Source: VAXT01 sp035318925 (GTDB lineage Bacteria > Actinomycetota > Thermoleophilia > Gaiellales > Gaiellaceae). Taken from it: a stretch of DNA of 57,728 nucleotides. The stretch is from the NCBI GenBank assembly GCA_035318925.1, contig DATHDS010000042.1:1-57728 (forward strand), given 5' to 3'. The position numbers were made by a program, and so were the translations under genes. The notes beneath the pieces are model-generated. The model had not been told where the DNA came from, did no database searches, and was given only the letters and a program-made list of their open reading frames with translations. Positions 37,227-47,557 of this stretch are shown in pieces (within the stretch, counting starts at the first letter, position 1; each line of letters begins with the position of its first letter).

Positions 37227-38495
37227 ATGGCAACGACACGCAGACATGACGTCAAGGATCTGGGGCTCGCCGGAGAGGGCGTCCGCCGGATCGCCTGGGC
37301 CGACAGGAACATGCCGGTGCTGGCTGCGATCCGGGAGCGCTTCGAGGCCGAGCAGCCGCTGGCCGGCTACCGAATCTCCGCCTGCCTCCACGTCACCACG
37401 GAGACCGCGAACCTCGCGCGCACGCTGACGGCCGGCGGGGCCGACGTCGTTCTCTGCGCGTCGAATCCGCTGTCCACCCAGGACGACGTCGCAGCCGCGC
37501 TCGTGGACGAGTACGAGGTCTCGGTCTTCGCGATCAACGGCGAGGACAACGACTCGTACTACGCGCACATCGACGCCGCGGTCGACCACAAGCCGCAAAT
37601 CACGATGGACGACGGCGCCGACGTGATCGGCGTCCTGCACCAGCATCGCCGGGAGCAGCTCGGCGACGTGATCGGCGGCACCGAGGAGACGACGACCGGC
37701 GTCATCCGCCTGAAGGCGCTTGAGCGCGACGGTGCCCTCGGCTTCCCGATCGTAGCCGTCAACGAGGCGAACACGAAGCACCTGTTCGACAACCGCTACG
37801 GCACGGGCCAGTCGACGATCGACGGCATCCTCCGCGCGACGAACAAGCTGCTCGCGGGGAGCAAGTTCGTGGTTGCCGGCTACGGATGGTGCGGCCGCGG
37901 CCTCGCCACACGCGCCAAGGGCATGGGAGCGCACGTGATCATCACCGAGGTCGACCCGCTGAAGGCCCTGGAGGCTGTCATGGACGGCTTCGAGGTGCTG
38001 ACGATGGAGCGCGCCGCCGAGGTGGGGGACATCTTCGTGACCGCGACGGGCGACAAGGGCGTGATTCGCAGCGAGCACATGGAGCGCATGAAGGACGGCG
38101 CCATCCTCGCCAACACCGGGCACTTCAACGTCGAGATCGACATCCCCGCGCTCAGGTCGCTGGCGACCGAGACGCGCGAGGCCCGGGCGCTCGTCGACGA
38201 GTTCACGCTCGCAGACGGGCGGAAGATCTACCTGCTCGCGGACGGCCGGCTCGTCAACCTGGCCGTCGCGGAAGGGCACCCGGCCCAGGTCATGGACATG
38301 TCGTTCGCGAACCAGGCGCTCTCGGCCGAGTACATCGTCGAGAACGCGGCCTCGCTCGAGAAGAAGGTCTACGACGTGCCCGTGGAGATCGACAAGGAGA
38401 TCGCCCGGCTCAAGCTCGAGACGATGGGCATCGACATCGATCACCTCTCCCCGGAGCAAGAGAAGTACCTTGCTTCTTGGGACGAAGGCACGTAG
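37227..38495 (+). CDS. ahcY: Adenosylhomocysteinase (S-adenosylhomocysteine hydrolase)
   Basis: 422-aa NAD-dependent enzyme that splits S-adenosylhomocysteine into adenosine and homocysteine, completing the methyl cycle. Substrate-domain motifs ISACLHVTTETANL and ASNPLSTQDDVAAAL, the NAD-binding loop FVVAGYGWCGRGLA and the C-terminal DVPVEIDKEIARLKLE are visible. The short form without the long bacterial insert resembles archaeal and thermophile enzymes. A Shine-Dalgarno GGAGGGAGAGG (37211-37221) precedes the ATG. Its first GGAG lies in a CTCCGC/GCGGAG hairpin (37200-37214), so initiation may be modulated. Confidence 0.96.
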   Translation: MATTRRHDVKDLGLAGEGVRRIAWADRNMPVLAAIRERFEAEQPLAGYRISACLHVTTETANLARTLTAGGADVVLCASNPLSTQDDVAAALVDEYEVSVFAINGEDNDSYYAHIDAAVDHKPQITMDDGADVIGVLHQHRREQLGDVIGGTEETTTGVIRLKALERDGALGFPIVAVNEANTKHLFDNRYGTGQSTIDGILRATNKLLAGSKFVVAGYGWCGRGLATRAKGMGAHVIITEVDPLKALEAVMDGFEVLTMERAAEVGDIFVTATGDKGVIRSEHMERMKDGAILANTGHFNVEIDIPALRSLATETREARALVDEFTLADGRKIYLLADGRLVNLAVAEGHPAQVMDMSFANQALSAEYIVENAASLEKKVYDVPVEIDKEIARLKLETMGIDIDHLSPEQEKYLASWDEGT

Positions 38496-38498
38496 ACC

Positions 38499-39260
38499 CT
38501 GGAGGCGGTCGTCCTCGCCGCGGGGTACGCCACGCGGCTCAGCCTGCTCACCGATTCGACCCCGAAGATGCTGCTGCCGCTTGCCGGGCGGCCGATGCTC
38601 GACTACCTGCTCGACCGGATCCGCGAGGTCGAGGAGATCGACGAGATCCACCTGGTCACGAACTCGCGGTTCGCCCCGCTGTTCGAGGACTGGGCACCTT
38701 CGGACGTGACGGTTCACGACGACGGTACGACCTCGAACGAGGACCGGCTCGGCGCAATCGGCGATCTCTCGTTCACGATCGAACGCGCCGGCCTCGAGGG
38801 CGAGGACCTGCTCGTCGTCGCGGGTGACAATCTCGTCGGCTACTCACTGTCCGACTTCGTCGCCTTCTGGCGCGAGAAGGGCGGCAGCGCGCTCGCGGTG
38901 TACGAGGTCGCCGACCGAGAGCTCCTCAAGAGCTATGGGGTGATCGAGCTCGACGCTGACGACCGGGTCGTCGGCTTCGAGGAGAAGCCCGCCCGTCCGC
39001 GCGGCCATCTCGCCGCCACGGCCGCGTACCTCTACCGCGGGCAGGATCTCGGGCTGCTTGCGAGCTATCTGGAAGAGGGCAACCCGCCGGATGCGCCGGG
39101 AAACTTCGTCGCCTGGATCCATACACGGACGCCGGTGCACGGCTACCGCTTCGCCGGCGAGTGGGACGACATCGGCAACCTCCAACAGCTGCTCGAGGCG
39201 GACAACCGGCTGCGGGAGCGGACCGGAATGCCGGTTCGCGAGAACTACACGGTCGACTAA
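38499..39260 (+). CDS. Nucleotidyltransferase (NDP-sugar pyrophosphorylase), CTG start likely
   Basis: 253-aa sugar nucleotidyltransferase. EAVVLAAGYATRLSLLTDST with PKMLLPLAGRPMLDY is the NTP-binding N-terminus, VVAGDNLVG the metal site, and FAGEWDDIGNLQQLLEA the C-terminal motif. The in-frame stop of ahcY at 38493 and the conserved N-terminus leave only a CTG at 38499 as start. The first ATG (38568) would delete the catalytic loop. There is no Shine-Dalgarno sequence, so initiation by coupling to ahcY is likely. The last codons (MPVRENYTVD) are repeated 225 bp downstream as part of a direct repeat. Sugar specificity is unknown. Confidence 0.85.
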   Translation: MEAVVLAAGYATRLSLLTDSTPKMLLPLAGRPMLDYLLDRIREVEEIDEIHLVTNSRFAPLFEDWAPSDVTVHDDGTTSNEDRLGAIGDLSFTIERAGLEGEDLLVVAGDNLVGYSLSDFVAFWREKGGSALAVYEVADRELLKSYGVIELDADDRVVGFEEKPARPRGHLAATAAYLYRGQDLGLLASYLEEGNPPDAPGNFVAWIHTRTPVHGYRFAGEWDDIGNLQQLLEADNRLRERTGMPVRENYTVD

Positions 39261-39262
39261 CA
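39229..39262 (+). repeat. 34-bp direct repeat, copy 1 (end of the nucleotidyltransferase gene)
   Basis: Covers the last ten codons and stop of the preceding gene plus two bases. It is identical to 39454-39487, with weaker similarity continuing to a shared CCGAAGG. It marks one edge of a 225-bp duplication or insertion. Confidence 0.9.
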
Positions 39263-39288
39263 AACGTCGTGGCCGAAGGAGCTCTCAC

Positions 39289-39354
39289 TTGAAGGCTCGC
39301 GAGTTCGCCAACGACGGCCTCGAGCTCTCTAATCCCCAGCGGATCCTGCTGTGA
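39289..39354 (+). CDS. Possible 21-codon ORF or gene remnant
   Basis: TTG start with GAAGGAG (39275-39281) 7 nt upstream, encoding 21 residues (KAREFANDGLELSNPQRILL after the start). It lies inside the 225-bp segment bounded by the 34-bp direct repeats. The peptide looks like a fragment of a longer protein; I do not recognise it. Low confidence. Confidence 0.2.
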   Translation: MKAREFANDGLELSNPQRILL

Positions 39355-39387
39355 GCGGGACCGTCGACCTGCCGTTCGTTGGGGTGC

Positions 39388-39450
39388 GTGCTTTTGGTCG
39401 CGCAAAGTGCGGAGCACTTTGCGCGAGTCCCGGGCCCGTGGCCCGGGACC
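39388..39450 (-). repeat. 63-bp double-hairpin repeat, copy B
   Basis: Inverted copy of 20035-20097 with 58 of 63 identical bases. Both stems are perfect here: GTCCCGGGCC/GGCCCGGGAC and CGCGCAAAGTGC/GCACTTTGCGCG. It ends 3 nt before the second 34-bp direct repeat. Short ORFs over it are only translations of the repeat. Confidence 0.85.
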
Positions 39451-39453
39451 ATC

Positions 39454-39487
39454 TGCCGGTTCGCGAGAACTACACGGTCGACTAACA
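39454..39487 (+). repeat. 34-bp direct repeat, copy 2
   Basis: Exact second copy of 39229-39262. It duplicates the 3' end of the nucleotidyltransferase gene without an open frame leading into it. Confidence 0.9.
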
Positions 39488-39501
39488 GAGTCATAACCGA
39501 A

Positions 39502-39545
39502 GGCTTAGGTACCTCTTAGCCAACTCTCAGGGCGGGCTTAGGGAC
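39502..39545 (+). promoter_or_regulatory. Four 11-bp iterons, candidate response-regulator box
   Basis: Consecutive 11-mers GGCTTAGGTAC, CTCTTAGCCAA, CTCTCAGGGCG and GGCTTAGGGAC each have CTTAG or CTCAG at positions 3-7. Helical-turn-spaced direct repeats are typical of OmpR/PhoB-family binding sites. They end 62 bp before the small ORF at 39608. Confidence 0.55.
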
Positions 39546-39607
39546 GTCTGGTTCGATGGAATCAGTGAGCGCAAGGAAGCGCTCGAGTCGAAGGAAAGGA
39601 CGAACCG

Positions 39608-39766
39608 ATGAACGCACCCACCGGCCCCGCACACGTCGAGCTCTCGGCAACGACGGACCTCGTCGCCGCGACCGACAAGGCGTATGCGAGCGAAGCCCTC
39701 CAGCAGCACCTCTGGGAGCGTCGCGGCTTCCTCAAGCGGCTCGCCCGCAGCGACGACCCAGGCTGA
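39608..39766 (+). CDS. Small protein of 52 aa, unknown function
   Basis: Short ORF with GGAAAGGA about 8 nt before the ATG. The peptide (MNAPTGPAHVELSATTDLVA at the start, ending LWERRGFLKRLARSDDPG) is soluble, alpha-helical in its second half, and basic near the C-terminus. Four CTTAG iterons lie upstream and a perfect terminator hairpin 39 nt downstream, so it looks like an independent transcription unit. It has no recognisable domain. Codon use is normal for the window, which supports coding. Confidence 0.6.
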   Translation: MNAPTGPAHVELSATTDLVAATDKAYASEALQQHLWERRGFLKRLARSDDPG

Positions 39767-39805
39767 TCCCCGCGCCGAATACGGCGCACGCACTCCCTCC
39801 CCCCA

Positions 39806-39830
39806 CGAAAGGCCGCCCGCAGCGGCCTTT
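39806..39830 (+). terminator. Intrinsic terminator-like hairpin after the small ORF
   Basis: Perfect 10-bp stem GAAAGGCCGC (39806-39815) and GCGGCCTTTC (39821-39830), loop CCGCA, followed by a short mixed GGCTGTCTTGG. It lies 39 nt after the 52-codon ORF and before comF. Confidence 0.75.
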
Positions 39831-39890
39831 CGGCTGTCTTGGCCCAGATCTGTCACATCACCGTGCTGGCTTGACTCGTACCGTCGACGC

Positions 39891-40565
39891 ATGCGCCCCG
39901 GCGCGGCTCTGCTCGACCTGATCCTCCCCAGCTTCTGTGCCGTCTGCGGTGCGTCCGCGGACACGCTTTGCGAGGGCTGCCGGGCGCGGTTGACCCGGAT
40001 CGAGGGACCGAGGTGCGACCGCTGCGGCGCTCCGACCGCCTGGCCCGTCGAGCGCTGCCGGGAGTGCGCAGGACGCCGCATCCCGTTTGCGACCGCGCGA
40101 GCCGCGGTCGCGTATGACGACGCCGCCCGCTCCCTGGTCGCAGCCTGGAAGGACCGCGGCCTCCGCAACGTCGCCTCGCTGGCCGCCGAGCTCGTGAGCG
40201 AGGTCGTGGCCCGTCCGAGCGCCTACACGATCGCCTTCGTGCCGAGTGACGCCGATCGCCGGCTGACACGCGGTCACAACCCGGCCGAGCGGCTGGCCGC
40301 GGCGCTCGGCAAGTGCTGGCAGCTGCCGGTCATCCCGCTGCTCGCGCGCTCGCCCGGAGTGCGCCCGCAGCGCGGCCTCCCGCTCGCCGAGCGGCGGCGA
40401 AACGTCCGCGGCGTCTTCCAGGCGACCGGAGCCGCTCCGAGAGAGCTGATCCTCGTCGACGACGTCTACACAAGCGGAGCAACCGTTTCCGCGGCCGCGT
40501 CGGCACTCCGCAAGGCGGGCGCGCGCAGAGTGGAGGTGGTCACGTTCGCGCGAGCCGTTCGATAG
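39891..40565 (+). CDS. comF: ComF family phosphoribosyltransferase-like protein
   Basis: 224-aa ComF protein: an N-terminal zinc-binding region with paired cysteines (CAVCGASADTLCEGC, CDRCGAP, CREC) and a C-terminal phosphoribosyltransferase domain with the PRPP motif LILVDDVYTSGAT. In naturally competent bacteria ComF helps single-stranded DNA handling after uptake. No other competence gene lies nearby, so here the function is uncertain. The ATG at 39891 gives the usual ComF N-terminus. The gene is 12 nt upstream of hpf, a common pairing. Confidence 0.93.
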   Translation: MRPGAALLDLILPSFCAVCGASADTLCEGCRARLTRIEGPRCDRCGAPTAWPVERCRECAGRRIPFATARAAVAYDDAARSLVAAWKDRGLRNVASLAAELVSEVVARPSAYTIAFVPSDADRRLTRGHNPAERLAAALGKCWQLPVIPLLARSPGVRPQRGLPLAERRRNVRGVFQATGAAPRELILVDDVYTSGATVSAAASALRKAGARRVEVVTFARAVR

Positions 40566-40568
40566 GTT
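40563..40568 (+). promoter_or_regulatory. Candidate -10 for hpf
   Basis: TAGGTT overlaps the comF stop codon and ends 9 nt before the hpf ATG. No Shine-Dalgarno sequence is visible. Confidence 0.3.
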
Positions 40569-40577
40569 TCGCGGCCC

Positions 40578-41117
40578 ATGAATCTTCAGGTGAAGGGCCG
40601 GAACGTCGAGGTCAGCGATCAGATCCGCAAGTACGCCGAGGACAAGCTCGCCAAGCTCGACCGGCTCGTGAACGACCCGACTCGCATCGAGCTCGAGCTC
40701 GCCGTCGAGAAGAACCCGTCCATCGCCGCAAACCAGGTCGCCGAGGCGACCGTCTGGACGAAGGGGCCTGTCCTGCGCGCACGAGAGACGTCGGAGGATA
40801 TGAAGGCCTCGATCGACCAGCTCGTGGACAAGCTCGAGCGCCAGGTCAAGCGCTACCGCGACAAGAGGCGGCCGCGCAAGCACGACCGCCCGGACGGCGC
40901 AGCTGCGGAGCCCGTCCCGCTGGAGGCTCCCGAGGAAGGGCCGATGATCGTCAAGACGAAGCAGTTCGCCGTCAAGCCGATGGCGCCGGACGAGGCGGTT
41001 CTCCAGCTCGAGCTCGTCGGTCACGACTTCTTCGTCTTCCGCAACGCGGAGTCCGACGAGGTCAACGTCGTCTACCGCCGGCTCGACGGGAACTACGGGC
41101 TGATCGAACCGTCGTAG
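40578..41117 (+). CDS. hpf: Ribosome hibernation promoting factor, long form
   Basis: 179-aa stress protein that dimerises 70S ribosomes into inactive 100S particles. The N-terminal S30AE domain (VKGRNVEVSDQIRKYAEDKL) and the separate C-terminal dimerisation domain (TKQFAVKPMAPDEAVLQLEL, HDFFVFRNAESDEVNVVYRR) are joined by a basic linker (KRRPRKHDRPDG). This is the long architecture normal in Gram-positive bacteria. The stop overlaps the next GTG by 1 nt. Confidence 0.95.
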   Translation: MNLQVKGRNVEVSDQIRKYAEDKLAKLDRLVNDPTRIELELAVEKNPSIAANQVAEATVWTKGPVLRARETSEDMKASIDQLVDKLERQVKRYRDKRRPRKHDRPDGAAAEPVPLEAPEEGPMIVKTKQFAVKPMAPDEAVLQLELVGHDFFVFRNAESDEVNVVYRRLDGNYGLIEPS

Positions 41118-41707
41118 TGGGCCTCTTCCGGCGGGGCGAGCCCATCCACGAGAAGCTGGCCCGCGAGGGAGGCCTGGACTTGCCGCGGGGCGTGAACGAG
41201 GTGGCTCTCCCGCCCGCGATCGACCCTCGGCACCCGCTCTGGCAGGTGGCTGGAATCCACGGCATTCCCCGGGTTCGCGAGTGGGACGCCGTGACGAGCG
41301 CCGAGGCGCCCGCGCTGCCGGGCGACGAGACTGATTTCGTCACGCTCGCGGACGGGACGATCTTCACCGACGACGATCTGCCCGACGAGGCCCTGACGCC
41401 TCTGGCCGACGCGCTCGAGGGCCTGGTCGAGGCGCCGTACCATGCGCTCGCCCTCAGGCAGGCCGCGGACGTCTGGAGCGTGGCCGCCATGCGCGTGACG
41501 GTCGTCGAGGTTCCGGAGGACATCGCCGGCGACAAGGTCGAGCTCGTCGTCAACGAGGGCGAGCGAACGACTCGGCTCGACGACGTCGAGACGCGGGCCG
41601 ACCTGCCGACCCTGGAACAGTTCGCGTCCCAGCAATTCGGCTCGTTCGTCCTGCGAGCCACGCGCCTGGACGACAGGCTCTGGGAGGTCACGGTACTCCC
41701 ACTCTGA
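41117..41707 (+). CDS. Conserved-looking protein between hpf and secA
   Basis: 196-aa soluble, acidic protein of unknown function. The N-terminus reads GLFRRGEPIHEKLAREGGLD. The middle contains an aspartate-rich stretch (LPGDETDFVTLADGTIFTDD), and the C-terminal half is predicted beta-rich (MRVTVVEVPEDIAGDKVELV). The GTG start shares its G with the hpf stop, so it is translationally coupled to hpf. That might point to a ribosome- or stress-linked role, but no family is recognised. Confidence 0.75.
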   Translation: MGLFRRGEPIHEKLAREGGLDLPRGVNEVALPPAIDPRHPLWQVAGIHGIPRVREWDAVTSAEAPALPGDETDFVTLADGTIFTDDDLPDEALTPLADALEGLVEAPYHALALRQAADVWSVAAMRVTVVEVPEDIAGDKVELVVNEGERTTRLDDVETRADLPTLEQFASQQFGSFVLRATRLDDRLWEVTVLPL

Positions 41708-41712
41708 GCCGA

Positions 41713-41718
41713 TACTCT
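41713..41718 (+). promoter_or_regulatory. Candidate leaderless -10 for secA
   Basis: TACTCT ends 7 nt before the secA ATG at 41726. Confidence 0.45.
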
Positions 41719-41725
41719 AGAAACG

Positions 41726-44411
<2,686 letters not shown>

Positions 44412-44413
<2 letters not shown>

Positions 44414-44438
44414 CGGGGCAACCCAGGGTTCCCCCGTT
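44412..44438 (+). terminator. secA terminator hairpin overlapping the stop codon
   Basis: AACGGGG (44412-44418) pairs with CCCCGTT (44432-44438) and AACCC (44420-44424) with GGGTT (44426-44430), leaving only a C-C mismatch and a one-base centre. No T-tract follows. Confidence 0.7.
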
Positions 44439-44485
44439 GGCCCCCTCCTTCACACCTCTCAGCGTTTAGCGGCTCTTGGGCTCCC

Positions 44486-44502
44486 GCCGGGCAAAGCCCG
44501 GC
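44486..44502 (+). other. Strong hairpin in the secA-prfB spacer
   Basis: GCCGGGC (44486-44492), loop AAA, GCCCGGC (44496-44502). It lies in the 265-nt non-coding gap, which otherwise holds the secA terminator, the dyad at 44604 and the prfB promoter. Confidence 0.5.
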
Positions 44503-44603
44503 TCCGCCCGCCAGCTGCTTCTCCCTGATCAACGGGATAAGCCACTTCGCGGTGACAAGCCGGGACGCTGCCGGTCTGCGTCACCCGTACAAAGCGGACC
44601 TGG

Positions 44604-44620
44604 CCAGGGCCTGGCCCTGG
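44604..44620. promoter_or_regulatory. 17-bp dyad upstream of prfB
   Basis: CCAGGGCC and GGCCCTGG around a central T. An overlapping GGCCAGG/CCTGGCC dyad shares the same bases. It lies about 45 bp before the prfB -10 hexamer, so an operator is possible. Confidence 0.35.
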
Positions 44621-44666
44621 TCAGGGCTGATCGGGCCGTCGCTCGGCTCGTTCCTTTCGCGGCGGC

Positions 44667-44672
44667 TACCAT
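44667..44672 (+). promoter_or_regulatory. Candidate leaderless -10 for prfB
   Basis: TACCAT ends 6 nt before the prfB ATG at 44679, the same hexamer and spacing as for glyA. Confidence 0.45.
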
Positions 44673-44678
44673 CGGCCC

Positions 44679-45780
44679 ATGGCAGACGCCGCTTCGCTTG
44701 ACGAGCGCCTGGAGCAGATCGGGGCCCAGCTCGACTGGGTCCGTGATTACCTTTGACCCCAACGGGCTAGCGACACGCGCCGCCGAGCTCGAGGCGAAGA
44801 TGGGTGAGCCCGGCTTCTGGGACGACCAGCAGGGCGCAGCCGCCATCTCCACCGAGCATGCCCGCATCGCCAAGCGGCTCGAGCGCTACGAGCGCCTCAC
44901 CCGCGAGTACGACGACGCGCGCGAGCTCCTCGCCATGGACGGCGACATGGCTGCCGACATCCAGACCTCGCTCGAGCCGCTCGAGCAGGAGCTCGCGCGC
45001 CTCCAGGAGGACGCCCTCTTCTCGGGCGAGTACGACGCGGGCGACGCCGTCGTCACGATCCAGTCCGACGCAGGCGGAACCGATGCGCAGGACTTCACCG
45101 AGATGCTCCTGCGCATGTACCTCCGCTGGGCCGAAAAACGCGGCTTCAAGACCGAAGTGCTCGAGGCGAGCCCGGGCGAGGAGGCCGGCCTCAAGTCGGC
45201 GACGTTCACGATCGAGGGCGAGAACGCGTACGGGATCCTCAGGGCCGAGCGAGGCAAGCACCGGCTCGTCCGCCTCTCGCCGTTCGACCAGGCACATCGC
45301 CGTCACACCTCATTCGCGCAGGTGATCCCCGCACCGCTGCTGGCCGACGACGCCGAGATCGAGGTCGACGAGAGCGACGTCCGCGTCGACACCTACCGCG
45401 CAAGCGGCGCCGGCGGCCAGCACGTGAACAAGACCGACTCGGCCGTCCGTCTCACGCATCTGCCCTCCGGCCTCGTCGTCAGCGTGCAGAACGAGCGCTC
45501 ACAGTCCTCGAACAAGGCGACCGCGATGCGGATCCTCCGCTCGCGCCTGGCCGAGCTCGCCGAGGAGGAGCGCGACGCCGAGCTCGCCAAGGAGCGCGGG
45601 GTCGTGAGCATGGGCTTCGGCGGAAATGCCATCCGCAGCTACGTGCTCCACCCCTACCAGCTGGTCAAGGATCACCGCACCGAGCACGAGGTCGGGAACA
45701 TCCAGGGAGTGCTGGACGGCGACCTCGACGGCTTCGTCCAGGCCTATTTGCTGGAGAAAGCCGCCGGTAGGGTCCTTTAG
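44679..45780 (+). CDS. prfB: Peptide chain release factor 2, with programmed +1 frameshift
   Basis: Release factor for UGA and UAA. The first 25 codons end in an in-frame TGA (44754-44756) within TAC CTT TGA C, the classical autoregulatory slip site. A +1 shift on CTT continues as GAC CCC AAC to the stop at 45780, giving 366 aa, close to the E. coli length. The SPF tripeptide (VRLSPFDQAHRRHTS) and GGQ motif (SGAGGQHVNKTDSAVR) mark it as RF2. When RF2 is scarce, slow termination at TGA allows the shift. An unshifted longer reading from upstream would lose the conserved N-terminus. The spacer region just before the slip site lacks the AGGGGG element known from E. coli. Confidence 0.96.
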
Positions 45781-45798
45781 GACGTCAGAGGCTTTCGC

Positions 45799-45804
45799 TA
45801 GACT
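45799..45804 (+). promoter_or_regulatory. Candidate promoter for ftsEX
   Basis: TAGACT within TTCGCTAGACTC (45794-45805), identical to the 12-mer before atpD. The leader to the ftsE GTG would be about 90 nt. Confidence 0.4.
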
Positions 45805-45898
45805 CAGGGGCTGCTGAGAGAGGCGGGAGCGGCCCTCTGGGCCGTCCTATGTACACCGAGGCCAGATTGAAACCTGGCTCGGAACGTCAGATCCCCCC

Positions 45899-46668
<770 letters not shown>

Positions 46669-46672
<4 letters not shown>

Positions 46673-47553
46673 AGGTCAGCGTCGTCATCGCCGAGGCCTG
46701 GCGCTCGCTGACCGCGAGTCTCTCGACTACGCTTGCCTCGGCCCTGACCGTCCTGATCGGCATGTTCCTCGTCGGCCTGCTGATCGGGCTCGGCACCTGG
46801 GCGCGCTCGTGGAGCGAGCACGCGAAGGGACAGCTCGACATCAACGTCTACCTCTGCACGCCGCAAAACTGCAAGGCCGCCGTCACGACCCCGCAGAAGA
46901 ATGCCGTCCGCGTCCTGCTTCAGAACGACCCGAGGGTCGCGTCCGTCGACTACATCTCGAAGGAGCAGGCGCTCGAGATCATGCGCAAGAAGCAGCCCGA
47001 CCTCGTCAAGAGCGTCCCCGCGAACCCGCTACCCGACGCGTTCAAGGTGCACCCGAAGCATGGCGAGGACGTCGTGGCGATCGCCAACAGCCTCGACCCG
47101 TTGCCGCCGGGCGTCGAGAACGTCAACTTCGGCAAGAAGACTGCAACGCGCATCCTGCGAGTCGCGCATATCTTCGAGGTCCTGTCGGCGCTTGCGATCA
47201 TCATCCTGCTCGGCGCCGCGACGATTCTGATCGGCAACACGATCCGGCTCTCGATCTTCGCGCGGCGGCGTGAGATCGAGGTCATGAAGCTCGTCGGTGC
47301 CTCGAACTGGTTCGTCCGCGGGCCGTTCGTCGTCGAGGGCCTGCTGACGGGCGTCCTCGGAGCGGCCGCGGCGATCGTCCTGCTCTTCCTCGGCAAGGAG
47401 CTCGTCCTGCCGGCGACCATCGGCAGGCTCGACGCAGGCAAGGACGTGAACGCGATCGCGTTCGAGTACACCGCGCTGATGCTGCTTTGCCTCGGTCTCG
47501 TGCTGGGCGCGGCCGGCTCGACGATCACGATGCGCCGGTTCCTGCGCGTCTAA
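46669..47553 (+). CDS. ftsX: Cell division protein FtsX
   Basis: 294-aa membrane partner of FtsE. Helix 1 (about residues 22-48, LASALTVLIGMFLVGLLIGL) is followed by a large extracytoplasmic loop that contacts hydrolases (residues 55-165, with a cysteine pair in YLCTPQNCKAA). Three further helices lie in the FtsX-type permease domain (RRREIEVMKLVGASNWFVRG). The GTG start overlaps ftsE. The next gene begins within a few bases of its stop. Confidence 0.95.
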
Positions 47554-47557
47554 CAAC

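Noticed and set aside
39285..39494. 69-codon minus-strand ORF in the repeat region, and a similar peptide at 20 kb
   Set aside because: Both peptides (GHGPGTRAKC...) are translations of the 63-bp double-hairpin repeat, so the similarity reflects DNA, not protein.
44476..45780. prfB read as one uninterrupted ORF from an upstream start
   Set aside because: The upstream part is non-coding spacer with hairpins and a promoter; the conserved N-terminus lies in the other frame up to the CTTTGAC slip site.
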